From contig NZ_JAQGLB010000006.1 in assembly GCF_027853965.1 (NCBI RefSeq), forward strand, positions 248,001 to 312,000: a stretch of 64,000 bases of DNA, written 5' to 3'. Shown in pieces: positions 23,959 to 32,217 of the stretch (its first letter is position 1; the number at the start of each line of letters is the position of its first letter). The notes below the pieces were generated by a model. That model was not told the origin of the DNA and made no database searches. It saw only the letters and a program-made list of their open reading frames with translations. Both the position numbers and the translations under genes were made by a program. This stretch comes from Saccharopolyspora indica (GTDB lineage Bacteria > Actinomycetota > Actinomycetes > Mycobacteriales > Pseudonocardiaceae).

Positions 23959-25596
23959 TCACCCGCGCCGCTGCCCGCGGAGCACGAAGCGCTGGATCTT
24001 GCCGCTCGGCGTCTTCGGCAGCTGCTCGACGAAGTGCACCGACCGCGGGTAGGCGTGCGCGGCGAACTTGCGCTTGACCAGCTGCTGCAGCTCGGTGACC
24101 AGCGCGTCGTCGCCGTCCACCGACGGGCGCAGCACGACGAAGGCCTCCAGCACCTCGCCGCGCAGCTCGTCGGGAACGCCGATCACGGCCGCTTCGGCGA
24201 CCGCCTCGTGCTGGACCAGCACGCTCTCCACGTCGAACGGCCCGATCCGGTAGCCGGCCATGATGATCACGTCGTCGTCGCGCGAGGAGAAGAAGAACGA
24301 CCCGTCGGCGTCGCGGGAACCGGCGTCACCGGTGACGTACCAGCGGCCGTCGGCGGTGAACCGCTCGGCGGTCTTCTCCGGCGCGTCGGTGTAGCCGGTG
24401 AACCACATCAGCGGGCTGGTCGCGGCCTCGATCGCGATCCGCCCGGCGGTGCCCGCGGGCGCCGGTTCGTCGCGGTCGTCCTCGAGCACCTCGGCGGACC
24501 AGCCGGGCAGCGCCGCGCCCATCGAACCCGGCTTGATCTCGTCGCGGATCCCGTCGGCCCAGGCGTTGACGATCATCATGCCGTGCTCGGTCTGCCCGTA
24601 GTGGTCGCGCACGGTCACGCCCAGCTCGCGCTCGGACCAGGACACCACCTCCGGGGTCAGCGGCTCCCCCGCCGAGGAGGCGCGGCGCAGCCGGATCCCG
24701 GCGGGATCGGCCGAGGAGTCGGTGCGCAGGCTGCGGTAGACCGTCGGCGCGGCGGCGAAGTTGGTGACCCCGAACCGGCGCATCAGCTGCCAGGTCAGCC
24801 CCGCGGAGAACCCGGCGTGCAGCAGGATGCTGCGGCGGCCTGCGGCCAGCGGGCCGAGGATCGCGTAGTACAGGCCGTAGGCCCAGCCCGGGTCGGCGGC
24901 GTTCCAGAACACGTCGTCGGCCCGGACGTCCAGCCCGAACTCCAGGTACGCCTGGAAGGAGGCCAGCGCGCGGATCGGCACCGGAACGCCCTTCGGGGTG
25001 CCGGTGGTGCCCGAGGTGAACAGCTGCACCAGCAGTCCGTCACCGCCCAGCGACACGGCCTGCCCGCCCGGCTCGTCACCGGTGTAGCGGTCCAGCAGCT
25101 CGGCGAAGGCTTCACCGGCGACGATGGTCCGCCACGGCGCGTCGGCCGGGATGTCCTCGCCCGGCGCGAGCTTCGCGCGCTGGTCGGCGTCCACCACCAC
25201 GACCTTCGCGCCGCTGGCGCGCAGCCGCAGCGCGATGGCCGGTGGCGCGAAGGCGGTGAACAGCGGCACGTGCACCGCGCCGCGGCGCCAGATCCCCAGC
25301 AGCGCCACCACCAGGTCGGCGGACTTGCCCATCAGCACGGCCACCGCGTCACCGGGCGCCACGCCCAGGTCGGCCAGCGCGGCGGCGAACCGCGCCGAGT
25401 CGCGCCGCAGCCGACCGTAGGTGATGTCCTGACTGGACAGATCCGCCTCGACGACGGTGAACGCGACCGCATCGGCCGGATGCCGGTCGCACAGCAGGTC
25501 CGCCGCGCAGGCCTCCGCCGCGCCGAACCGGTCGAGCAGTTCGGCCACGCGGGCCTCTGGTGCGGTGTCCGTCGTCTCGCTCAGCTCTGCGCTCAC
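23959..25596 (-). CDS. AMP-forming acyl-CoA synthetase
   Basis: A 545-residue member of the ANL superfamily that activates a carboxylate with ATP and CoA. Motifs: VQLFTSGTTGTPKGVP (P-loop A3), DHYGQTEHGM (A5), GRWYVTGDAGSRDADG (A7), AGYRIGPFDVE (A8) and LPKTPSGKIQRFVLR with the catalytic lysine (A10). The sequence resembles acetate/medium-chain synthetases. The GTG start at 25596 is preceded by a GAAAGGGG tract. It is divergent from a GAF-LuxR regulator that probably controls it. Confidence 0.92.
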   Translation of the reverse strand: MSAELSETTDTAPEARVAELLDRFGAAEACAADLLCDRHPADAVAFTVVEADLSSQDITYGRLRRDSARFAAALADLGVAPGDAVAVLMGKSADLVVALLGIWRRGAVHVPLFTAFAPPAIALRLRASGAKVVVVDADQRAKLAPGEDIPADAPWRTIVAGEAFAELLDRYTGDEPGGQAVSLGGDGLLVQLFTSGTTGTPKGVPVPIRALASFQAYLEFGLDVRADDVFWNAADPGWAYGLYYAILGPLAAGRRSILLHAGFSAGLTWQLMRRFGVTNFAAAPTVYRSLRTDSSADPAGIRLRRASSAGEPLTPEVVSWSERELGVTVRDHYGQTEHGMMIVNAWADGIRDEIKPGSMGAALPGWSAEVLEDDRDEPAPAGTAGRIAIEAATSPLMWFTGYTDAPEKTAERFTADGRWYVTGDAGSRDADGSFFFSSRDDDVIIMAGYRIGPFDVESVLVQHEAVAEAAVIGVPDELRGEVLEAFVVLRPSVDGDDALVTELQQLVKRKFAAHAYPRSVHFVEQLPKTPSGKIQRFVLRGQRRG

Positions 25597-25691
25597 AATC
25601 GGCCCCTTTCGCGGCTCCTTTGCCCCGGCGCTGCCGGGAGCTATGCTCCGCGCCACACGGCAATCCCGGATACCCCCGGAAAGGGGTGCAT

Positions 25692-26549
25692 GTGCGAACC
25701 GGCGGTGACGCGCTCTTGCGCCCGGACGACGGCGACGCCTTCCGCCAGGCCGTCCGCGCGGTGCGGCGGGGCGCCGGCATGCCCGTGTCCTTCGGCGGAC
25801 AGGCCGCCGAAGGCGCGCTGCGCCTGTCGGAACTGGCCGGTGTGCGCACGAACATGCTGAAGGGCCTCCAGGTCCGGGCCGCGGCGGGCCTCGGCGGCCG
25901 GGTGCTGACGCGCGGCAGGCCCGCCGCGGTGAGCGACTACGCGACTTCGCTGACGATCAGCCACGACTACGACGCCCCGGTGCTCGCCGAGGGGATCAGC
26001 TCGGTGGTCGCCGCACCCGTGCTGGTCGGCGGAGCGGTGCGCGGCGTGCTCTACGGCGCGGCGCGCGGGGCGGCCCGGCTGGGCGACCGCGCGATCGACG
26101 TCGTGGTGGGCGCTACCCGCCACCTGGCCGACGAGCTCGCGGTGCGCGACGAGGTCGACCGCAGGCTGCGGCTCCTGCGCGCGGCGGAGACCACCGGTCC
26201 TCGCGAGCAGGTGGCGCTGGAGGAGGTGCGGGAACTGCACGCGGAGTTCCGCGCCATCGCGCAGGGACTCGACGACCCGGCCCTGCGCGACCGCCTGCAC
26301 CACGCCTGCGACCGGCTGGCGGGCCTCGCCTCGCCGTCCGAGGAGGCCAGGACGGCGAGCCTGACGCCGCGCGAGCTCGACGTCCTCTCCCAGGTCGCTC
26401 TGGGCTGCACGAACGCCGAGGCGGGAAAACGCCTGTCGCTGCGGCCGGAGACGGCCAAGGCCTACCTCCGCAGCGCGATGCACAAGCTGGACGTCCACAA
26501 CCGCCACGAAGCGGTGGTGGCAGCCCGCCGCCAAGGCCTGCTCCCCTGA
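25692..26549 (+). CDS. GAF domain LuxR-type regulator
   Basis: A 285-residue regulator. Residues about 30-165 form a GAF-like sensor (GGRVLTRGRPAAVSDYATS, EGISSVVAAPVLVGGAVRGVLYGA), then a helical linker, then the LuxR DNA-binding domain (LTPRELDVLSQVALGCTNAEAGKRLSL ... YLRSAMHKLDVHNRHEAV). GTG at 25692 (or GTG 25686) follows GGAAAGGGG. Divergent from the acyl-CoA synthetase, 95 bp away, and likely its regulator, as seen in other actinomycete acetate/propionate loci. Confidence 0.88.
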   Translation: MRTGGDALLRPDDGDAFRQAVRAVRRGAGMPVSFGGQAAEGALRLSELAGVRTNMLKGLQVRAAAGLGGRVLTRGRPAAVSDYATSLTISHDYDAPVLAEGISSVVAAPVLVGGAVRGVLYGAARGAARLGDRAIDVVVGATRHLADELAVRDEVDRRLRLLRAAETTGPREQVALEEVRELHAEFRAIAQGLDDPALRDRLHHACDRLAGLASPSEEARTASLTPRELDVLSQVALGCTNAEAGKRLSLRPETAKAYLRSAMHKLDVHNRHEAVVAARRQGLLP

Positions 26550-26601
26550 CCTGCCCGTTCCGCGGAAAAGGGGTCGCGCACGCCCACCATTCCTAATTAA
26601 C

Positions 26602-26627
26602 CTAGGCTCGAACCTAGAAGGCTTAGG
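26602..26627. promoter_or_regulatory. TetR operator candidate
   Basis: CTAGG (26602-26606) and CCTAG (26613-26617) form an inverted repeat with a 6-nt spacer, and ACCTAG...CTTAGGT (26612-26628) forms a second overlapping one. Both lie within 40 bp upstream of the TetR gene. Confidence 0.6.
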
Positions 26628-26640
26628 TATTGGAGGGCGG

Positions 26641-27219
26641 ATGGCACGCGCGGGGCTGACCGCGGAGCGGATCACCGAAGCCGCGGCCGAGATGGCCGAC
26701 ACCACCGGCTTCACCGGCGTCACGATTTCGGCGCTGGCACGGCACTTCGGCGTCAAGGACGCGAGCCTGTACTCGCACGTGCGGAACCTGGCGGAGCTGC
26801 GGGCGCGGGTCGCGGTGCTGGCCGCGGGCGAGCTGTCCGACCGGATCGGCTCGGCGATCGCCGGCCGGGCGGGCCGGGATGCGCTCGTCGCGTTCGCCGA
26901 CGCCTACCGGGCGTACGCGCTCGAGCACCCCGGCCGCTACGCGGCGACCCAGCTCCAGCTGGACCCCGAGATCATCGCCGGGTCCAGCGGGCACCGGCGC
27001 TGCATGGAGCTGCCGTACTCGCTGCTGCGCGGATACGGCCTGAGCGAACCGGACATCACCGACGCGGTCCGCTTGCTGCGCAGCACCTTCCACGGCTACG
27101 CCCACCTCGAAGCCGGTGGCGGCTTCGGGCACCCGCGCGAGGTGCGGGCGTCCTGGGAACGAGCCGTCCACGCCCTCCACATCGCTCTGGAGAACTGGCC
27201 CGGATTGGACGACGCATGA
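26641..27219 (+). CDS. TetR family regulator with TetR_C WHG-type domain
   Basis: A 192-residue repressor. The N-terminal HTH reads ITEAAAEMADTTGFTGVTISALARHFGVKDASLYSHVRN. The ligand domain has the YAATQLQLDPE and FHGYAHLEAGGGF signature of the WHG/TetR_C_33 group. GGAGGG lies 5 nt before the ATG. Its 3' end overlaps the hydrolase gene by 4 bp (ATGA), so the two form an operon likely self-repressed through the CCTAG repeats. Confidence 0.9.
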   Translation: MARAGLTAERITEAAAEMADTTGFTGVTISALARHFGVKDASLYSHVRNLAELRARVAVLAAGELSDRIGSAIAGRAGRDALVAFADAYRAYALEHPGRYAATQLQLDPEIIAGSSGHRRCMELPYSLLRGYGLSEPDITDAVRLLRSTFHGYAHLEAGGGFGHPREVRASWERAVHALHIALENWPGLDDA

Positions 27220-28055
27220 ACGACATCAGGACCGGCACCGCCGAGGTGCCGGGCGCGACCCTGCACTACGAGACCCGCGGCACCGGACCGGTGCTGCTGC
27301 TGATCCCGGGCGGTTCGGGCGATGCGGGCATCTTCGACGGGATGGCCGCCGAACTCGCCGACCGGTACACGGTGGTCAGCTACGACCCGCGGTGCTTCTC
27401 CCGCAGCCGCGCGGATTCCGCGCCGAGCGGTCAGCGCGTCGAGGTGCACAGCGGCGATGCGCGGCGGATCCTCGACCTGGTCGCCCGCCCCGGCGAACCC
27501 ACCGCCGTGCTCGGCACCAGCTCGGGGGCGATCGTCGCCATGGACCTGCTGACCCGCTTCCCGGACCCGCCCCGGCTGGTGATCGCCCACGAACCGCCGT
27601 CGGTCGAACTGCTCCCCGACGCGGCCCAGCACCGAGCGATGTTCCGCGAGGTGCGCGAGACCTACCTGCGCGATGGTGTGGCCGCGGCCGTGGGCGTCCT
27701 GGCAGCCGGAACCTCCGACGGCGACAGCACCTCGGAGCCCGCCGAACCACCGCCGCACACCGAGGCGGTGGACCGGATGGTGGCGAACATGCCGATCTTC
27801 CTGGAGCACATCCTCGCCCAGTTCACCGCCCACGTCCCCGACCTGGACGCCCTGAGCTCCAGGGCAGATCGCCTGGTCCTGGCCGCGGGCCGCGAGTCGG
27901 CGGGCCAGCTGCTGCGCCGACCGGCCGAGCTCATCGCGCAGCGCACCGGTGCGGGATTCGCGGAGTTCCCCGGAGGCCACGTCGGCGCGACCGAGCGCCC
28001 GGCTGAATTCGCCGCCGCCCTGCACCGAACTCTCGACGCGCAGCCGGCCCGGTGA
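27216..28055 (+). CDS. Alpha/beta hydrolase
   Basis: A 279-residue alpha/beta-fold enzyme. It has the oxyanion-hole LLIPGGSGD, the YDPRCFSRSRAD strand after it, the nucleophile elbow GTSSGAIVAMDLL (Ser), and the late histidine in GGHVGATERPAEF. No signal peptide. Coupled to the TetR regulator before it by ATGA overlap, so an inducible esterase or detoxifying hydrolase is likely; substrate unknown. Confidence 0.87.
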   Translation: MNDIRTGTAEVPGATLHYETRGTGPVLLLIPGGSGDAGIFDGMAAELADRYTVVSYDPRCFSRSRADSAPSGQRVEVHSGDARRILDLVARPGEPTAVLGTSSGAIVAMDLLTRFPDPPRLVIAHEPPSVELLPDAAQHRAMFREVRETYLRDGVAAAVGVLAAGTSDGDSTSEPAEPPPHTEAVDRMVANMPIFLEHILAQFTAHVPDLDALSSRADRLVLAAGRESAGQLLRRPAELIAQRTGAGFAEFPGGHVGATERPAEFAAALHRTLDAQPAR

Positions 28056-28101
28056 CCACGCGGTGGGCGGTCCACTCCGGACCGCTCACCGCGTTCGACG
28101 G

Positions 28102-28935
28102 TCAGCGGAAGGCGTCGGCGTTCTCCGCCGCCCAGCTCGCGAACGTCCGGGCCGGACGTCCGGTGACGTCCTGCACGGTGGGCAGCACGGTCCGGCCGTC
28201 GATCGGCGGGTTCCGGTGCAGCTCCAGGAAGAAGTCGACGTCCTCCGCGGTGAACCCGGCCGCCCGCCACTGCTCGACGGCCTCGGCCTCCGACAGCTCC
28301 ACGCAGCGGAGTTCGCGCCCGAGCGCCTCGCCCAGCACCCGGACCTTCTCCGGCACGGTCAGCGCTTCCGGCCCGGTCAACCAGTACTCCCGCCCCGCGT
28401 GCCCGTCGGTGGTCAGCGCGGTCATCGCCACGGCGGCGATGTCGGCCGGGTGGATCATCGCGCTGAACGCCTCCGGGTGCGGCTCGCGGATCACGCCACC
28501 GGCGCGCACCGAATCCGCCCACCACAGGGCGTTCGACATGAACTCGACCGGGAGCAGCTGCGTCCACTCCAGGCCGCTGGCCTCCACCGCCTCGTCCAGG
28601 CGGGTCTTGCGCACGTCGCCGCGCAGCACGGTCACCTTGCCGACTCCGGCCTGCTGCGCCAGCGACACGATCTCCGGACCGGTGGACAACTCGGGCTCGT
28701 CGTCGCCGAAGGAGATCAGGTGCGCACCGGCGACCCCGGTGAACACCTCCGCCAGGCTCGCCACGTCCGTCAGGTTCCCGGCGACCACCTCGGCACCGGC
28801 CGGGAGGTTCGCCGAAGCCGGGTCGCGGCTGAGCGCCCGGACCCGGTGACCGGCGGCGAGCAGCTGCTCGACGAGCGGGCGGCCGACGTTGCCGGTAGCA
28901 CCGGCCACGAGGAACGTTCGGTTCTCATCTGCCAT
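28102..28935 (-). CDS. NmrA-like NAD(P)-binding protein
   Basis: A 277-residue atypical short-chain dehydrogenase. It starts FLVAGATGNVGRPLVEQLL (GxxGxxG Rossmann loop) with VRALSRDPA after strand 2. The YxxxK catalytic pair is absent; residues near WTQLLPVEFMSNALWWA are typical of the NmrA/NAD(P)H-azoreductase-like group that senses redox cofactor or reduces quinones. ATG at 28935. It stands alone, convergent with the hydrolase. Confidence 0.87.
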   Translation of the reverse strand: MADENRTFLVAGATGNVGRPLVEQLLAAGHRVRALSRDPASANLPAGAEVVAGNLTDVASLAEVFTGVAGAHLISFGDDEPELSTGPEIVSLAQQAGVGKVTVLRGDVRKTRLDEAVEASGLEWTQLLPVEFMSNALWWADSVRAGGVIREPHPEAFSAMIHPADIAAVAMTALTTDGHAGREYWLTGPEALTVPEKVRVLGEALGRELRCVELSEAEAVEQWRAAGFTAEDVDFFLELHRNPPIDGRTVLPTVQDVTGRPARTFASWAAENADAFR

Positions 28936-29358
28936 GCCGCCGGACGCTACGAGCGGTCGAGGACACCTGACGTCCGCCACCGGCGGTGACCGCCGAACGT
29001 AGTTGCGAAGACACCCTCCGCGACGAAAAATGTGGCGCTCGATACGCCCGAAATCGCCGGACACCCCCTTGCACAACGGCGGCGCAACCCGCACTCTCTT
29101 AACAGCACAGCGTTGACCTGCGAAGACAGCGAGCGTGCACGCCGGGTGGAGCGTCGGGGGTTGCACCCGGCATTCGGGGAACGGGTGGGCGGCGGTCGGG
29201 GCCGCCCACCCTCCGGAAATCGGTTGCTCAGGGCCGCCGATCAACGACAGCACAGCGCCGAGCGGTGCGGCGCGATCTCGCCGGGCAAACCGAGCGGAAC
29301 CACCGGGCACCAGCCCGGGCTCCCCCATCCTCACAACCGCCTGTGGCAGGCTTGCCGC
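28936..29358. other. 423-bp spacer without a gene
   Basis: No open frame here has convincing codon bias. A long perfect hairpin lies at 29183-29211. GC is a little lower than in surrounding genes, which marks the left border of the 29.0-33.6 kb block of unusual genes. Confidence 0.5.
29183..29211. terminator. 11-bp-stem hairpin
   Basis: GGGTGGGCGGC (29183-29193) and GCCGCCCACCC (29201-29211) pair perfectly around a 7-nt loop, between the NmrA gene (reading left) and the small membrane protein gene. Confidence 0.55.
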
Positions 29359-29727
29359 ATGCTCGACGTGCTGGACAAGCTCGGCTCGGTGTCCTCGGCC
29401 GTGATCGGCTTGATCGGCCTGGCACTGACCGTCTTCGCGCTCTGGCGTGCGCGCAAAGCCTCCGGCGCCGCAGACTCCGCACCACCGATCGAGAACGCCC
29501 AGAAGGAGTCGGACGAGACGTCTCCACGTCTCATCGTCCCCCCGCGTTCGAAGTGGGTACCTTCTTCCGACAACCTCCCGGAAAGGGAAACGCGCAACGA
29601 TTCGTACGGCGACTCGTCCGTGCAGATCGGCCAGGGGTTCAAACCTTCGACACCGCGGTGGCTCCTCGTGGCGTCGCTCGGAGTCATCCTCATAGCCACA
29701 GCCGTCGTGCTGAACATGCAGCCGTAG
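29359..29727 (+). CDS. Small two-helix membrane protein, hypothetical
   Basis: A 122-residue protein. Hydrophobic helices at residues about 10-28 (VSSAVIGLIGLALTVFALW) and 101-119 (WLLVASLGVILIATAVVL) bracket a 70-residue hydrophilic, Ser/Glu/Pro-rich middle part. It has a good start region but no strong ribosome-binding site. It lies at the edge of the RiPP locus and converges on the methyltransferase gene. Not recognised; an export or immunity role is possible by position only. Confidence 0.55.
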   Translation: MLDVLDKLGSVSSAVIGLIGLALTVFALWRARKASGAADSAPPIENAQKESDETSPRLIVPPRSKWVPSSDNLPERETRNDSYGDSSVQIGQGFKPSTPRWLLVASLGVILIATAVVLNMQP

Positions 29728-29835
29728 CCACTGCGACGACGGCAATTCCACGAACCCCGTTGCAGCAACACGACCTCTTCCCGGGTCCTATCCGGCCGAC
29801 CTCGTGGCGGAGATGCGCGTTCGTCGTTTCCGGGG

Positions 29836-30984
29836 TCAGGCGGGGATCTGCCAGCGGCGCGGGCTGCTGGGGTCGTCGATCCACACCCATTGACCGCAGC
29901 GGGTCACGGTGAGCCCGAACCGGTCCCATCCGGGCTGTTCAAGCCGTACCCACGTGTCGTGGGCGGTCTCGACAGCTCGCCACAGGGACCGCGGCCCGCC
30001 TTCACGTACCCGGTACGTTGCGCCGTCGGGTTGCAGGTCGATCTCGGCCCACGACCGATCGGCCGTGGCGATCCACGCAGCGGTCGGGGTCTGCGTCGGA
30101 TCGCTTCCGGTGTAGCCGCTTGACGCTCCGGCTCCGAGATCGAGCGCCGCGAGGAACCAGACGACGAGGTTCTGCAACGTCCCCGGCGGAACGTCGGTGG
30201 TGCGCTCCACCGCGTTGGAGCGGTCGCGGGGCCGGGCAATGCTGGTGTAGGCCGCGCCCGGTTTCCGCAGTCCCATGAACGCCGCGTAGGTGCGGTCGAA
30301 CCGCCCCTCGGCGCCCTCGTCCGCGCGCCGCAGCAACACGAGACTTCCCGCGTTGACGGCGGGTTTGACGTCCGTGAGGATCAGGCCACCCGGACGGGTC
30401 TGCTCGATCCAGGACCACGGCACTGCGGGAACCGAGCACGTCGCGATGATCCGGTCGAACGGTGCGTGCCCTGGCAGCCCGCCAGCCCCGTCGACGGTGG
30501 CCAACGTCGGGTGGTGGCCGATCGCCGCCAAGCGAGTGCGGGCGGTCTCCACCAGGTCCTCCTCAACATCGACGCTGAACACCTGGTCGCCGCCCAGCCG
30601 GTGGGACAGAAGCGCGGCGTTGTAGCCGGTGCCGGTTCCGATTTCGAGCACGCGCTGCCCGTCGTGCACGTCGAGCGCTTCGAGCATCCGCACCATCAAC
30701 CCGGGCTGTGACGACGACGAGCGCACCACCTGCCCGGAATCGCCGTTGGACAGCGCAGTGATCAGCACCGTGTTCGAGTACACCCGGCGCAACCACTCGT
30801 CGCGACCGGCCGATGAACTGGTATCCGCCAGCTGCCAGCGGCCCGCCTCGTGGATGTAGTAGGCCGGGACGAACTCATGGCGTGGGGTGGCCTCCACCGC
30901 TGCCCGCCACTCCGGGTCCGTGAGCTTGCCCAGCTCCACCAGCTCACCTGCGAGGCTGCACGCCTTCGACTTCCAGTCGATCAC
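29836..30984 (-). CDS. PCMT-like methyltransferase of ATP-grasp RiPP system
   Basis: A 382-residue protein-L-isoaspartate O-methyltransferase-type enzyme. The order of motifs matches the methyltransferase of the ATP-grasp peptide maturase system: TPRHEFVPAYY, WLRRVYSNTVLITAL, SSSSQPGLMVRMLEALD, VLEIGTGTGYNAALL (SAM motif I), DRIIATCSVPAVPWSWIEQTRPGG. The long C-terminal extension after residue 240 is usual for this group. The GTG start lies inside the end of the maturase gene (41-bp overlap), so the two are co-translated. It would methylate an Asp in the modified peptide. Confidence 0.85.
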   Translation of the reverse strand: MIDWKSKACSLAGELVELGKLTDPEWRAAVEATPRHEFVPAYYIHEAGRWQLADTSSSAGRDEWLRRVYSNTVLITALSNGDSGQVVRSSSSQPGLMVRMLEALDVHDGQRVLEIGTGTGYNAALLSHRLGGDQVFSVDVEEDLVETARTRLAAIGHHPTLATVDGAGGLPGHAPFDRIIATCSVPAVPWSWIEQTRPGGLILTDVKPAVNAGSLVLLRRADEGAEGRFDRTYAAFMGLRKPGAAYTSIARPRDRSNAVERTTDVPPGTLQNLVVWFLAALDLGAGASSGYTGSDPTQTPTAAWIATADRSWAEIDLQPDGATYRVREGGPRSLWRAVETAHDTWVRLEQPGWDRFGLTVTRCGQWVWIDDPSSPRRWQIPA

Positions 30985-31951
30985 GGGTCATGCCCTCCAT
31001 TCCCGCCTGGAGCAGGTCGGCGAGTGCTTCGGTGATCGGCGCACCGGTCTGATTCGCCAGCCAGCCGTACCGGCCGGCGCCGTTGGATTCGAGGAAAACC
31101 CAGCGCCCGGCGTGGTCCACGCTGAAGTCGAACGCCGCGTAGGCCAAACCGAAGGCGTCCATGTAGGCGCGCACCCCGCGGCGCACCTCGGCCGGTGTGG
31201 GAATCCACTCGTACCGCAGCGCATCGAAATCGGCCCGCCAGTCCACACGCGCGGCCGCGGAATGCGCGTGGATGGCGATGGTGAACACCTGCTCGCCGAC
31301 CACGACCACCCGCGCCTCGTAGTCCTTGTCGACCCACTGCTGGATCTGGTGCGCGGTCAACCCGATGCCGTCGAGATCCCGCAACACCGAATCGTCGAGC
31401 CTGCGGGTAAAGGCGATCTTGAGCTTGTCGTCCTCGGTAAGGATGTTCGCCGCGAACGACTTCTGCACCACACCGGACTCGACGGCCTCGGCGAACCGGC
31501 GCACCGCGGCCGGCGCATTCGTCACCAACGTGTCCGGCACCGTCAGCCCGCACGCGGCGGCCATGACCAGTTGCAGCGGCTTGTACACGGCGTCGGCGGC
31601 CCGGTTCGGGTGGTTGACCCACCGCACCGGGAGCGCTGACAGCACGCCGCCGAAACCGAACTTCGCTTCCCGCGCCGCGTGCGTCCGCCACTGCGGCGCC
31701 ATCCCCGCCGGGAACCGGAACGGTGTCGGCGAGCAGTACCAGATCGAGCGGATGTCTTCCAACGCCACGCTGCGGTGCTCGGTGGCCAGCGTCCCCACCC
31801 AGCGGGAGGCGCGGAGTTCCGCGTCGAGCACGAGCCGGTCCGGGAACCAGCTCGTGTCGGCGCGGAACACCGGCGCCCCTCGCCGCGTGAGGGCTCGCAC
31901 CACGGCATCCACCGGGGCGTCTGCCTCAGCAGCGAAGATGACGACGGTCAT
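30944..31951 (-). CDS. ATP-grasp ribosomal peptide maturase (graspetide-type)
   Basis: A 335-residue ATP-grasp ligase that would form ester or amide bonds between side chains of a precursor peptide. It begins TVVIFAAEADAPVDAVVRAL with the RGAPVFRADTSWFPDRL strand, then DIRSIWYCSPTPFRFP, FGGVLSALPVRWVNHP, AADAVYKPLQLVMAAACGL, and the ATP-binding end FDFSVDHAGRWVFLESNGAGRYGW. This matches the actinobacterial ATP-grasp peptide maturase family. ATG at 31951. Downstream is the overlapping methyltransferase; a precursor gene would be expected just upstream. Confidence 0.87.
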   Translation of the reverse strand: MTVVIFAAEADAPVDAVVRALTRRGAPVFRADTSWFPDRLVLDAELRASRWVGTLATEHRSVALEDIRSIWYCSPTPFRFPAGMAPQWRTHAAREAKFGFGGVLSALPVRWVNHPNRAADAVYKPLQLVMAAACGLTVPDTLVTNAPAAVRRFAEAVESGVVQKSFAANILTEDDKLKIAFTRRLDDSVLRDLDGIGLTAHQIQQWVDKDYEARVVVVGEQVFTIAIHAHSAAARVDWRADFDALRYEWIPTPAEVRRGVRAYMDAFGLAYAAFDFSVDHAGRWVFLESNGAGRYGWLANQTGAPITEALADLLQAGMEGMTRDRLEVEGVQPRR

Positions 31952-32217
31952 CGATTACAGCTCTTCCCAGTCGTAGTGCTCTTCCGGCCCCTCATCACCG
32001 TCGCTGCTGGCCTTGGTCCGTCGACCAAGCGCCCAAAGCTGGCGGCGAACTGCTCACTCGCTTCGACCGTGTCGTTGCGGAGGAGAAGCGGATCAGGATT
32101 GCCGAGCTGCAGGGCACACCGGTACGAAGAAGTGACTCAACAGGACCACCGCGGTTTCCCGGCTCGCCGCACGACGACGATTGGCAACGTGACGACGTGA
32201 ACTACTCCGTCTGGTGA
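31942..32217 (+). other. Start-less open frame upstream of the TPR pseudogene
   Basis: Ninety-one sense codons without a stop on the plus strand, ending NYSVW-stop in a GTGA overlap with the GTG at 32214. It contains ELLTRFDRVVAEEKRIRIAE. It has no usable start codon, so it may be the remains of the 5' part of the regulator or of another gene. It overlaps the precursor candidate on the other strand, so at most one of them is real. Confidence 0.3.
31955..32136 (-). pseudogene. Possible decayed or frameshifted graspetide precursor
   Basis: In the position expected for the substrate peptide, 3 bp before the maturase start, a stop-terminated frame ends R-R-T-K-A-S-S-D-G-D-E-G-P then EEHYDWEEL (31955-32053): Thr/Ser then acidic residues, like a graspetide core. 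Upstream, another frame (32035-32136) reads LQLGNPDPLLLRNDTVEASE and QFAASFG. The two would join by a -1 shift near 32035-32050. Neither has an ATG, GTG or TTG start. So this is either a gene broken by an indel and lost start, or noise; see findings. Confidence 0.35.

Noticed and set aside
24034..25860. A 608-codon open frame on the plus strand
   Set aside because: Antisense to the acyl-CoA synthetase with its A3-A10 motifs; no motif of its own.
32030..32050. Programmed -1 frameshift site in the precursor candidate
   Set aside because: The local AGC-TTT-GGG does not match a classical X-XXY-YYZ heptamer and no start codon exists upstream; indel damage is simpler.
31942..32217. A start-less plus-strand frame as a full gene
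   Set aside because: No ATG, GTG or TTG suitably placed and no ribosome-binding site; kept only as a possible gene remnant.
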